DNA of 64,000 nt, from NCBI RefSeq assembly GCF_003591005.1, contig NZ_QYYD01000010.1, forward strand, positions 124,001 through 188,000. The letters run 5' to 3'. The number at the start of each line of letters is the position of its first letter. The first letter of the stretch is position 1. This DNA is from Rhodopseudomonas palustris. Its GTDB lineage: Bacteria > Pseudomonadota > Alphaproteobacteria > Rhizobiales > Xanthobacteraceae. Below, one piece after another: positions 57,096-64,000 of this stretch. A model generated the notes under the pieces. That model saw nothing but the letters and a program-made list of their open reading frames with translations. It had not been told where the DNA came from and did not search any database. A program made the translations under genes and the position numbers.

Positions 57096-58634
57096 ATGCT
57101 CAGCCGCGTCAAACCGCCTTTTCCGGACCTCCGCGCTTTCACCGCCTATCTGGAATCCCGCGGGCAGTTGCACCGGATCCACAAGCCGGTGTCGGTGGTC
57201 CACGACCTCACCGAAATTCATCGCCGCGTGCTGCACGCCGGCGGGCCGGCGCTGCTGATCGAACATCCGGTCAAGGCCGACGGCACGCCGTCGGCGATGC
57301 CGATGCTGGTCAATCTGTTCGGCACCGTCGAGCGGGTCGCGTGGGGGCTCGGCATCTTGCCGGAGAATCTGTCGCGGCTCGGCGAGGCGCTCGCCGAAAT
57401 GCGCGAACCGGCGCCGCCGCAGAGTCTGACCGATGCGCTGAGCAAACTGCCGATGGCGCGCGCGGCGCTCGCGATGCGGCCCAAGACCGCGAAGTCCGCA
57501 CCCGTGCAAGACGTGGTGCTGACCGGCGACGCGATCGATCTCGGGCGGCTGCCGGTGCAGATCCCATGGCCGGGCGAGCCGGCGCCGCTGATCACCTGGG
57601 GGCTGGTGTTCACCAAGCCGGCGCCGGGGGTGCACGGCACCGACAATGTCGGCGTCTACCGGATGCAGGTGCTGGGCAAGGATCGCCTAATCATGCGCTG
57701 GCTGGCGCATCGCGGCGGCGCTAAGCATCATCATCAATGGAAGACCGAGGGCCGCGAGATGCCGGTGGCGATCGTGATCGGCGCCGATCCGTCGATGATC
57801 CTGTCCGCGGTGCTGCCGCTGCCGGAGACGGTGTCGGAGATCAAGTTCGCCGGCCTCTTGAGCGGCGAGCGGCCGAGCCTGACGTCGTGCGTGTCGATCC
57901 CGCTGAGCGTGCCGGCCGATGCGGAGATCGTGCTGGAAGGTTATGTGTCGCCGGCCGAGACCGCGCCGGAAGGGCCGTATGGCGATCACACCGGCTACTA
58001 CAATGCGGTCGAGGAATTCCCGGTGATGCGGATCACCGCGATCACCATGCGGCGCAATCCGATCTATCTGTCGACCTACACCGGCCGCCCGCCGGACGAG
58101 CCGTCGCGGCTGGGCGAAGCGTTCAACGACGTATTCCTGCCGGTGGCGCGGCGGCAATTTCCGGAAATCGTCGATCTGTGGCTGCCGCCGGAGGCCTGCT
58201 CCTACCGGATCGCGGTGGCGTCGATCAGGAAGCGCTATCCAGGCCAGGCGCGGCGGCTGATGATGGGGCTATGGTCGATGCTGCCGCAGTTCAGCTACAC
58301 CAAACTACTCATCATCGTCGACGACGACGTCGACGTCCGCGACTGGGCCGACGTGATGTGGGCGGTGTCGACTCGCAGCGATACCTCGCGCGACATGGTG
58401 TCGATCAGCGACACCCCGATCGATTATCTCGACTTCGCCTCTCCGAAATCCGGCCTCGGCGGCAAATTGGGGATCGACGCCACCAACAAGATCGGCACCG
58501 AGACCGAGCGCGAGTGGGGCAAGGTGCTTGAAATGGACAAGGACGTGATCGCGCGGGTCGACGCGATGTGGACCAGCCTCGGGCTGAGCCCGGCGCCGAC
58601 ACCTGGCGCGGCGCCGCGCCGGCTGCTGCGATGA
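57096..58634 (+). CDS. ubiD: UbiD-family prFMN decarboxylase
   Basis: 512-residue decarboxylase using prenylated FMN. Conserved signatures are PEGPYGDHTGYYN (with the catalytic Glu), LPETVSEIKFAGLLSGER and the metal/prFMN segment around DNVGVYRMQVL. The preceding frame is open for long, but ATG at 57096 has GGAG at correct spacing and fits the family start. Paired with UbiX through a 4-base overlap, and divergent from ubiT-ubiU-ubiV, it most likely decarboxylates 4-hydroxy-3-polyprenylbenzoate; an aromatic acid decarboxylase role is possible. Confidence 0.88.
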   Translation: MLSRVKPPFPDLRAFTAYLESRGQLHRIHKPVSVVHDLTEIHRRVLHAGGPALLIEHPVKADGTPSAMPMLVNLFGTVERVAWGLGILPENLSRLGEALAEMREPAPPQSLTDALSKLPMARAALAMRPKTAKSAPVQDVVLTGDAIDLGRLPVQIPWPGEPAPLITWGLVFTKPAPGVHGTDNVGVYRMQVLGKDRLIMRWLAHRGGAKHHHQWKTEGREMPVAIVIGADPSMILSAVLPLPETVSEIKFAGLLSGERPSLTSCVSIPLSVPADAEIVLEGYVSPAETAPEGPYGDHTGYYNAVEEFPVMRITAITMRRNPIYLSTYTGRPPDEPSRLGEAFNDVFLPVARRQFPEIVDLWLPPEACSYRIAVASIRKRYPGQARRLMMGLWSMLPQFSYTKLLIIVDDDVDVRDWADVMWAVSTRSDTSRDMVSISDTPIDYLDFASPKSGLGGKLGIDATNKIGTETEREWGKVLEMDKDVIARVDAMWTSLGLSPAPTPGAAPRRLLR

Positions 58635-59227
58635 GCGCGCCGCGCCGCATCATCGTCGGCATCAGCGGCGCGTCAGGTGCCGCGGTCGGCCTGCGAATCG
58701 TCGAACTGCTCGCGACCACCGACTGCGAGATCCACCTCGTGGTGTCGTCGGCGGCGGAGCGCACCATCGCCTATGAGGTCGGGCCGAAGGCGCTCGAGCA
58801 CACCATCGAGATCGTCGATCGCCATCACGAGATCAATGACGTCGGCGCCAGCATCGCCTCGGGCTCGTTCCGCACCGCCGGCATGATCGTGGCGCCGTGT
58901 TCGATCCGCACCCTGTCGGCGATCGCCACCGGCAATCTCGACAATCTCTTGGTCCGCGCCGCCGATGTACAACTCAAGGAGCGACGACGGCTGGTGCTGA
59001 TGCTCCGCGAGACGCCGCTGCATTTGGGCCATATCCGCAGCATGGCGCAGGTTACCGAGATCGGCGGCATCGTCGCCCCGATCTCACCGGCGTTCTATCA
59101 GCGGCCGCGTTCGATCACCGAGATGATCGACCACCTCGCGCTGCGCGCCATCGGCCTGCTCGGCCTCGACGACCTCGACCTCGCCGCCCCGGAATGGTCG
59201 GACGATACGCCGCCGACGTGTCCGTAG
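58631..59227 (+). CDS. ubiX: UbiX-family flavin prenyltransferase
   Basis: 198-residue flavoprotein that prenylates FMN to make the UbiD cofactor. GISGASGAAVG at the start, SGSFRTAGMIVAPCSIRTLSAIA and the C-terminal MLRETPLHLGHIRSM are typical. Start overlaps the ubiD stop (ATGA). Together they give the complete decarboxylation step. Confidence 0.92.
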   Translation: MSAPRRIIVGISGASGAAVGLRIVELLATTDCEIHLVVSSAAERTIAYEVGPKALEHTIEIVDRHHEINDVGASIASGSFRTAGMIVAPCSIRTLSAIATGNLDNLLVRAADVQLKERRRLVLMLRETPLHLGHIRSMAQVTEIGGIVAPISPAFYQRPRSITEMIDHLALRAIGLLGLDDLDLAAPEWSDDTPPTCP

Positions 59228-59269
59228 GGCTGAGTATCTGCGCTGTCATGGTCGGGTACGGAACCTCCC

Positions 59270-59348
59270 CGTCATTGCGAGGAGCGGAGCGACGAAGCAA
59301 TCCAGCGCCGTGCACCGGGCTGGATTGCTTCGCTTCGCTCGCAATGAC
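59270..59348. repeat. Palindromic intergenic repeat, family A (copy 4)
   Basis: Arms CGTCATTGCGAGG and CTCGCAATGAC with inner GAAGCAATCCAG and CTGGATTGCTTC, in the 260-base gap between ubiX and the small-protein genes. Confidence 0.9.
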
Positions 59349-59405
59349 AGTGGAGAGGCTGTTGTCGAAAGCGATAGTCTCACGCGTCGCCGGACGCCGC
59401 CCAAT

Positions 59406-59442
59406 AAAAAGCCGGCACCCACCCGATCAGGTGGATGCCGGC
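59406..59442 (-). terminator. Intrinsic terminator for the small membrane protein operon
   Basis: On the minus strand, GCCGGCATCCACC pairs with GGTGGGTGCCGGC-type sequence (59411-59442) around a short loop and is followed by five T (59410-59406). It lies 45 bases downstream of the stop of the 63-residue membrane protein. Confidence 0.8.
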
Positions 59443-59486
59443 AGATCTTGAGCGGAGCAGATCGAGCAGCAGCCGGACGCGCTGCC

Positions 59487-59678
59487 TCAGCGCGCATGGC
59501 CCGCGAGATGGTCGTGCGGGCGCCAGTCTTCGGCGGCGTCGTCCCAATAGTGCGCTTCGTCGAAGCGCTTCCAGCGCGCGGTCTCGGACACCATTTCGCG
59601 TCCGCCATAGACCAGCGCAACGAGGCCGATCAGGCCGACCAGCACGTAGATCGCAGCGATCAATACAACAATGGTCAA
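59487..59678 (-). CDS. Small single-span membrane protein
   Basis: About 63 residues: a TTG start at 59678 is supported by GAGGA 8 bases upstream; a longer frame from a GTG at 59714 lacks a ribosome site. One long hydrophobic segment (IVVLIAAIYVLVGLIGLVALVYG) is followed by an acidic and aromatic cytoplasmic tail rich in Trp, His and Asp (RFDEAHYWDDAAEDWRPHDH). No family recognised. Second gene of a pair downstream of a FixK-type box and ended by a terminator. Confidence 0.6.
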   Translation of the reverse strand: MTIVVLIAAIYVLVGLIGLVALVYGGREMVSETARWKRFDEAHYWDDAAEDWRPHDHLAGHAR

Positions 59679-59751
59679 GGCTTCATCCTCACTGTGGTGG
59701 TTGATCGAATGCACCCGTTGGAGCGCGGCGGGTGCGCCGCGTTGTGCGAGA

Positions 59752-59949
59752 TCAGGAGTTCGCCCAGGCGAACCAGCCGGACCTGGACGACTGCACCGGA
59801 GCAGTCACAATCACGGGCTCCGGATGCCGCACCTGCGCGCGCCGGAATACTCTCTGCCGGATGTCGTCGAGAACCAGATACGCGATCAGGGCGGCTGGAA
59901 CCGCACAGGCCAGGAACAACACAAGTGAACCAAGCGAAGCTAAATACAC
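59752..59949 (-). CDS. Small single-span membrane protein
   Basis: About 65 residues from a GTG at 59949, which has AGGAG 6 bases upstream. One hydrophobic segment (YLASLGSLVLFLACAVPAALIAYLVL) then a basic stretch DDIRQRVFRRAQVRH and a Ser/Pro tail. No family recognised. It is 57 bases downstream of a consensus FixK-type box and shares direction with the second small gene 73 bases on. Small membrane subunits of terminal oxidases look like this, but no oxidase gene is in the window. Confidence 0.6.
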   Translation of the reverse strand: MYLASLGSLVLFLACAVPAALIAYLVLDDIRQRVFRRAQVRHPEPVIVTAPVQSSRSGWFAWANS

Positions 59950-60005
59950 GCCAATCTCCTGCTGTTGTTGAGCCGGAAAACTAGACGCGAGTACCGCCGG
60001 CTGCA

Positions 60006-60019
60006 TTGCGCCGGATCAA
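60006..60019. promoter_or_regulatory. Consensus FixK/FNR-type box upstream of small membrane proteins
   Basis: TTGCGCCGGATCAA is an exact match to TTGCGC-N2-GATCAA. A -10-like TCTAGT lies about 30 bases downstream on the minus strand (59985-59980), a spacing suitable for class II activation of the small protein gene starting at 59949. Confidence 0.78.
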
Positions 60020-60373
60020 TTCCAAACCGGCATACTAGCCGGTTCCGCATCATTAGTCTTGTGTAGTTATCTGATCGTTAAACAATTTCCGCGGGCGGCG
60101 CGGCCGCTTAGCCGCCCTTCAACAAGTCGTGAAAGTGAACCGGAGCGCTAACATACGCCAACCCAGCGCGCTCCTTAGGGCTGACCGCAAAATCGAGGTC
60201 GAGTTCACACCACCCTCTAGTTTGGGCGCCTCCGTCTCCACGCGTCATGCCCGGCCTTGTGCCGGGCATCCACGCCTTGCTGACGGTGACGCCGAAAAGG
60301 CGTGGATGGTCGGGACAAGCCCGGCCATGACGGAGTGTGTTAGCAAATCAAGTGAGATTTCTGGTCAGGCTCG
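60020..60373. other. Intergenic region upstream of the small proteins
   Basis: About 350 bases with a family B repeat (60243-60332). Outside that repeat nothing was recognised apart from a short GC-rich inverted stretch near 60100-60118. No coding frame is convincing. Confidence 0.5.
60243..60332. repeat. Palindromic intergenic repeat, family B (copy 5)
   Basis: Outer arms CGTCATGCCCGGCC and CCCGGCCATGACG, inner CATCCACGCCT and AGGCGTGGATG, in the reverse order to copies 1, 2 and 4, so it is inserted in the other orientation. Confidence 0.9.
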
Positions 60374-61399
60374 TCACACCGGCTTCAGTCGATAGTGACT
60401 GACGCCCCATTCGTCGCCGTCGGCATAGCCGAACAGTCCCGAGGTCGCGAGGAAGAACCAGCGCCAGCGCCGCATCCACAGAGCGGTGTCGTCGCCATAG
60501 ACCGGGCGCAGGATCGACTCGATCTCGGTCTCGTGCTTGTCAAAATTCGCCAGCCAGTCTTCGGCAGTTCGCTGATAGTGCCGGCCGCTCCAGCGCCATT
60601 GCTCGTCGATGCGGAAAACATCGGCGTATTGCCGGATCAGCTTGTGGCTCGGCATCACGCCGCCGGTGAAGAAATGCTGCGCGATCCAATCGTCGCGGTC
60701 GGCGCGATCGAACAGATAGGCGCCGCTGCGGTGCGTGAAGATGTGGATGAAGAGCGATCCGCCCGGAGCGAGCCAGCCACGGATGCGGCCGAGCAGCGCG
60801 CGCCAGTTCATCATGTGCTCGAACATCTCGACCGAAACCACGCGGTCGAATTTTTCGCCCGGATCGAACGCGTTCATGTCACACGTCACGACGCGCAGGT
60901 TCAGCAGCCCGCGCGCCGCGGCTTCGCTCTCGATGTAGAGCCGCTGCGACGCCGAGTTCGACACCGCGACGATGCGCGAGTTCGGCAGATGCCGCGCCAT
61001 CGCCAGCGACAGTGAGCCCCAGCCGCAGCCGAGTTCGAGGATCGAGTGGCCGTCGCGCAGATCGGCGTGTTCCATGGTGATGCGCAGCGCTTCGTCTTCG
61101 GCCTGCGCCAGCCTGGTGTCGGCCTCGCGATAGAAGCAGGACGAATACTTGCGGTTCGGCCCCAGCACCTTGCCGAAGAACGCGGCCGGCACTTCGTAGT
61201 GCTGGGCGTTCGCCTCGTCGGTGTGTTCGGCGACCGCGCGCGACGCCATCTCGCGGGCGAAGGCGGCGTCGGCGGCCTCGTTGCCGTGGGCCAGCTTCGC
61301 GGCGGTGCGGGCGCACAGCCGGTTGATGCCGGCGCGGATCACCGCGTCCGGCAGTGCTACGCGCTCGGCGACGCCGATGATCGAAGATACAAAGCTCAT
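60374..61399 (-). CDS. Cyclopropane-fatty-acyl-phospholipid synthase family methyltransferase
   Basis: 341-residue SAM-dependent enzyme. QHYEVPAAFFGKVLGPNRKYSSCFY is the typical entry, ELGCGWGSLSLAMA binds SAM, and VEMFEHMMNW and a C-terminal FRIDEQWRWSGRHYQRTAEDW follow. Such enzymes add a methylene to unsaturated lipids or methylate other lipid acceptors. The DUF1295 gene precedes it by 8 bases in the same direction, a common pairing. Confidence 0.85.
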   Translation of the reverse strand: MSFVSSIIGVAERVALPDAVIRAGINRLCARTAAKLAHGNEAADAAFAREMASRAVAEHTDEANAQHYEVPAAFFGKVLGPNRKYSSCFYREADTRLAQAEDEALRITMEHADLRDGHSILELGCGWGSLSLAMARHLPNSRIVAVSNSASQRLYIESEAAARGLLNLRVVTCDMNAFDPGEKFDRVVSVEMFEHMMNWRALLGRIRGWLAPGGSLFIHIFTHRSGAYLFDRADRDDWIAQHFFTGGVMPSHKLIRQYADVFRIDEQWRWSGRHYQRTAEDWLANFDKHETEIESILRPVYGDDTALWMRRWRWFFLATSGLFGYADGDEWGVSHYRLKPV

Positions 61400-61407
61400 A
61401 GTCCGGC

Positions 61408-62220
61408 TCAGCCTCCGGGCGGCAGCGGGAAGAACTTGCTGGTTCGCGCCTGATACGCTTTATAGCGCTCGCCACGTGATTTGAGCATCTGCTCTTCCAG
61501 CGGCGGAATGCCGGTGACGTGGACCAGGATCCAGTACATGAACAGCGGCGCCAGCAGCGCCGCGTAGCCCCATGGATAGGACAACGGATCGCTGAACGGT
61601 ATCGCAATCACCGGATAGCTCAGCCAGCCGAACCACTGGAAGAAGTAGTTGGGATGCCGCGACCAGCGCCACAGACCTGCGTCGCAGACCTTGCCCTTGT
61701 TGGCGGGATTCTCCCGGAACGCCTTGAGCTGCGAATCGGCCAGCCCCTCGCCGGCGATGCCGATCGCGAGGATCAGGAGCCCGAGCCAGTCCTGCAGCCG
61801 CAACTCCCCAGCCGGCGCGCGAGCGGCGACGAAAATCGCGAACACCAGCGGCACCGAGCCGTAGGCCTGCTGCTGCAGGAACACGAACATCTTCTTGGGC
61901 GCATCTGCGCCCCAATCCTTGGCGAAGGCGGCGTAGCGCGGATCGTCGGTGATGTGCCGGGTGCGCGCCGCGATGTGCGAGCCGAGCCGCACCGACCAGG
62001 CGACCACCAGCGCCGCGACCAGCCATTGTCGCGCATTCGGCGCTGCGCCAGCCACCGGCCACAGCGCCGCGGCGGCGCCAGTAAGGCCGAGCGAGAATGT
62101 CCAGATGGTGTCGACCCAGCCTGAATTTCCGGTCTTTTGTTGCACCAGCCAGGCGCCCGCCATCAGCAGGCCCAGCGCGATCGCGATCGCCACCAGAGCT
62201 TCGAGATACAAAACCGTCAT
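61408..62220 (-). CDS. DUF1295 / steroid 5-alpha-reductase-like membrane protein
   Basis: 270-residue membrane protein with several hydrophobic segments and the family C-terminal signature LWRWSRHPNYFFQWFGWLSY and a final PPLEEQMLKSRGERYKAYQARTS. Start at 62220 has AAGGA upstream. It may modify lipids jointly with the neighbouring methyltransferase. No experimental role is known for most members. Confidence 0.8.
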   Translation of the reverse strand: MTVLYLEALVAIAIALGLLMAGAWLVQQKTGNSGWVDTIWTFSLGLTGAAAALWPVAGAAPNARQWLVAALVVAWSVRLGSHIAARTRHITDDPRYAAFAKDWGADAPKKMFVFLQQQAYGSVPLVFAIFVAARAPAGELRLQDWLGLLILAIGIAGEGLADSQLKAFRENPANKGKVCDAGLWRWSRHPNYFFQWFGWLSYPVIAIPFSDPLSYPWGYAALLAPLFMYWILVHVTGIPPLEEQMLKSRGERYKAYQARTSKFFPLPPGG

Positions 62221-62411
62221 CGTCAGTCCTTCATGCCCGCGCCATGCAGCCGACATACGGTCGCGCGGAACGGCGAGTTTCACCGGTCGGACCCAGCGTC
62301 TGGTGACGGGTGAGCAGTAGCGGAAAACCTCTGCTGACACTTCCTTCCGCGTCGCACTGTGCCATATTGGTTGAAACAGCCGCTTCCGGCAAACCGGAGA
62401 ACGAACGCGCG

Positions 62412-63410
62412 ATGGCATCTAGCCCCTCTTCCCGCTCGACGATGGAGATCGAACTCACCAAGCTGTCGTCGCCGCGGATTTTCCTGGTGCGGATGCTGGT
62501 CTTTCTGGTGCTGTGCGGGCTGATCGCGGTGGTGCTGTACAAGCAGGCGCTGGCGGCGTTCCTGGCCAATCCCGGGCTCAACGCACTGATTCTCGCAGTG
62601 CTGGCGATCGGCATCGTTCTGGCGTTCCGGCAGGTGATCCGGCTGTATCCCGAAGTCGCCTGGGTCAACAATTTCCGCCGTAGCGATCCGGGCCTCGCGC
62701 TCGACCGCCGGCCGACGCTGCTGGCCCCGATGGCGGCGATGCTCGGCGGCGAGCGCAACGGCCGCATCTCGGTCTCGCCGCAGATCATGCGGCATCTGCT
62801 CGATTCGATCGCAACCCGGCTCGACGAAGCGCGCGACATCTCACGCTACATGACCGGCCTGCTGGTGTTCCTCGGCCTGCTCGGCACGTTCTGGGGCCTG
62901 ATCGAAACCGTCGGCTCGATCGGCGGCGTGATCAGCGGGCTGAAGGTGACGGGCGACGCCGGCTCGTTGTTCGATACGCTGAAGGAAGGCCTCGCCGCGC
63001 CGCTCGGCGGCATGGGCATCTCGTTTTCGTCGTCGCTGTTCGGCCTTGCCGGCTCGCTGATCCTCGGCTTTCTCGACCTGCAGTCGAGCCAGGCGCAGAA
63101 TCGCTTCTACACCGATCTCGAAGACTGGCTGGCCTCGACGGTGCGCGGCGCCGCGCCCGAGGGCGGGATGACCGGCAGTGCCGAACTGCAGACCGCGATC
63201 GAACGGCTGCGGCTGACCATGGAAGACGGCGGCGCCAACCGCGCCACCACGGCCGCGATGGCCAACCTCGCCGACGCGATCCAGAACCTCGTCGCCCATA
63301 TGCGCAACGAGCAGCAGATGATCCGCGAATGGGCCGATGCCCAGGGCGAGCAGAACCGCGAGATCAAGGAACTGCTGACCATCATGGTGCGCCAGCGGGA
63401 GAAGAGCTGA
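62412..63410 (+). CDS. MotA/ExbB/TolQ-like proton-channel protein
   Basis: 332-residue membrane protein with four hydrophobic segments (near 22-46, 55-75, 140-160, 200-220) and the characteristic TFWGLIETVGSIGGVISGL, then GMGISFSSSLFGLAGSLILGF. A C-terminal helical domain (about 250-332) is predicted to be cytoplasmic. Its partner is the OmpA/MotB-like gene 215 bases downstream. This pairing is typical of proton-driven stator complexes. Start ATG at 62412 has only a weak site. Confidence 0.78.
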   Translation: MASSPSSRSTMEIELTKLSSPRIFLVRMLVFLVLCGLIAVVLYKQALAAFLANPGLNALILAVLAIGIVLAFRQVIRLYPEVAWVNNFRRSDPGLALDRRPTLLAPMAAMLGGERNGRISVSPQIMRHLLDSIATRLDEARDISRYMTGLLVFLGLLGTFWGLIETVGSIGGVISGLKVTGDAGSLFDTLKEGLAAPLGGMGISFSSSLFGLAGSLILGFLDLQSSQAQNRFYTDLEDWLASTVRGAAPEGGMTGSAELQTAIERLRLTMEDGGANRATTAAMANLADAIQNLVAHMRNEQQMIREWADAQGEQNREIKELLTIMVRQREKS

Positions 63411-63447
63411 TGGTCTTCTCACTGCATCAGCCCCAAGCACTGCGCAA

Positions 63448-63580
63448 CCTCTCCCCGCGCGCGGGGAGAGGTCGGATCGCGTCAGCGATCCGGGTGAGGG
63501 GGCGCCTCCGCGCCGAAGAGACTCCGTGCCCGCGTCGCCCCTCACCCCACCCCTCTCCCCGCAAGAGCGGGGCGAGGGAG
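63448..63580. repeat. Repeat element, family D, between the two stator-like genes
   Basis: CCTCTCCCCGC paired with GCGGGGAGAGG, and a later CCCCTCTCCCCGC with GCGGGGCGAGGG, surround GATCGCGTCAGCGATC. Palindromic elements of this type are widespread in this group. Confidence 0.75.
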
Positions 63581-63624
63581 CGCGCGCTGCCTGCGGCGGC
63601 GCTGCGATCAGCAGGAGAGCGCTG

Positions 63625-64000
63625 ATGGCGCTCGGACGCGGGCGGCGGCAGGAGGTCGGGTTCAACTACTGGCCGGGATTTGTCGACGCGCTGTCGACGC
63701 TGATCCTCGGCATCGTGTTTCTGCTGTCGGTGTTCCTGGTGGTGCAGTTCTTCCTGTCGCAGGAGGTCACCGGCAAGGACAAGGCGCTGCAGGAGCTCAA
63801 CGCCAGGATCTCCCAGCTCAACGAACTGTTGTCGCTGGAGAAGCTCGGCAAGCTGAACCTGGAGGATCAGCTCTCGCAGGTTCGCGCCGGCCTCACCGCC
63901 GCGGAAGGCGAGCGCGACCGGGTCAAGAGCCTGTATGACGGCCTCGCCGGCGCCGGCAGCGACGCCGCCGGACGCGCCGGCGAACTCGGCAAGGCGCTGG
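63625..64000 (+). CDS. OmpA/MotB-like peptidoglycan-binding membrane protein (cut by right edge)
   Basis: The first 125 codons are in the window. Residues about 14-45 (FNYWPGFVDALSTLILGIVFLLSVFLVVQFFLS) form one membrane segment with the Asp typical of MotB-type proton channels, followed by a long coiled coil (GKDKALQELNARISQLNELLSLEKLGKLNLEDQLS). A C-terminal OmpA domain is expected past the edge. AGGAG lies 7 bases before the ATG. Likely partner of the preceding MotA-like protein. Confidence 0.78.
   Translation, partial: MALGRGRRQEVGFNYWPGFVDALSTLILGIVFLLSVFLVVQFFLSQEVTGKDKALQELNARISQLNELLSLEKLGKLNLEDQLSQVRAGLTAAEGERDRVKSLYDGLAGAGSDAAGRAGELGKAL

Overview
The window reads as a chromosomal segment of a GC-rich alphaproteobacterium of the Bradyrhizobium/Rhodopseudomonas group. 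The best guess is Rhodopseudomonas. Four things point there: class I aldolase-type gap-pgk-fba genes beside transketolase and dxs, FixK-type boxes of the form TTGCGC-N2-GATCAA, an oxygen-independent ubiquinone cluster (ubiT, ubiU, ubiV with ubiD and ubiX), and many palindromic intergenic repeats typical of that group. Species was inferred from gene content only.

Left part (1-16.1 kb) is nitrogen and amide acquisition. A NrtA/NrtB-like ABC uptake system, cut by the left edge, reads leftward from a clear sigma-54 promoter. It is divergent from a PAS-AAA-HTH sigma-54 activator, with a perfect palindrome between them. Next comes a long leftward cluster: GatA-type amidase, acetamidase/formamidase, a complete urea/short-amide type ABC transporter (binding protein, two permeases, two ATPases), a short-chain dehydrogenase and a second GatA-type amidase. 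Divergent from it is an AmiC/AmiR-like pair. The leader of the amidase transcript holds an intrinsic terminator, which is what an ANTAR antiterminator of the AmiR kind would be expected to act on.

Middle left (16.2-33.9 kb) is catabolic: exonuclease III, an aldehyde dehydrogenase, and a tightly overlapping set (acyl-CoA dehydrogenase, ADP-forming acyl-CoA synthetase, SCP2-like protein, alpha/beta hydrolase) followed by a LivK-type binding protein, with a divergent LysR gene. Then come tRNA-Gln, an acyl-CoA dehydrogenase, an enoyl-CoA hydratase and an IclR regulator. A leftward set follows: acetoacetate-decarboxylase-like protein, a second orphan LivK-type binding protein and an SDR. A monoheme cytochrome c follows.

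Middle right (34-54.2 kb) is housekeeping: 5'-nucleotidase, a histone-deacetylase-like hydrolase, xseB, dxs, a deoxyribosyltransferase-like protein, tlyA, a MATE pump, a TrmA/RumA-type methyltransferase, zapA with a coiled-coil neighbour, a probable 6S RNA, then tkt-gap-pgk-fba, a thiE-like gene, a Sel1-repeat protein and an inositol monophosphatase. A MazEF-type toxin-antitoxin pair with its own palindromic operator sits between pgk and fba.

Right part (54.4-64 kb): ubiT-ubiU-ubiV read leftward and ubiD-ubiX rightward from a shared intergenic region that carries a consensus FixK/FNR box. A second consensus box lies 3 kb away, upstream of two tiny membrane proteins. The window ends with a cyclopropane-fatty-acid-synthase-like methyltransferase, a DUF1295 membrane protein, and a MotA/ExbB-like protein beside an OmpA/MotB-like protein cut by the right edge.
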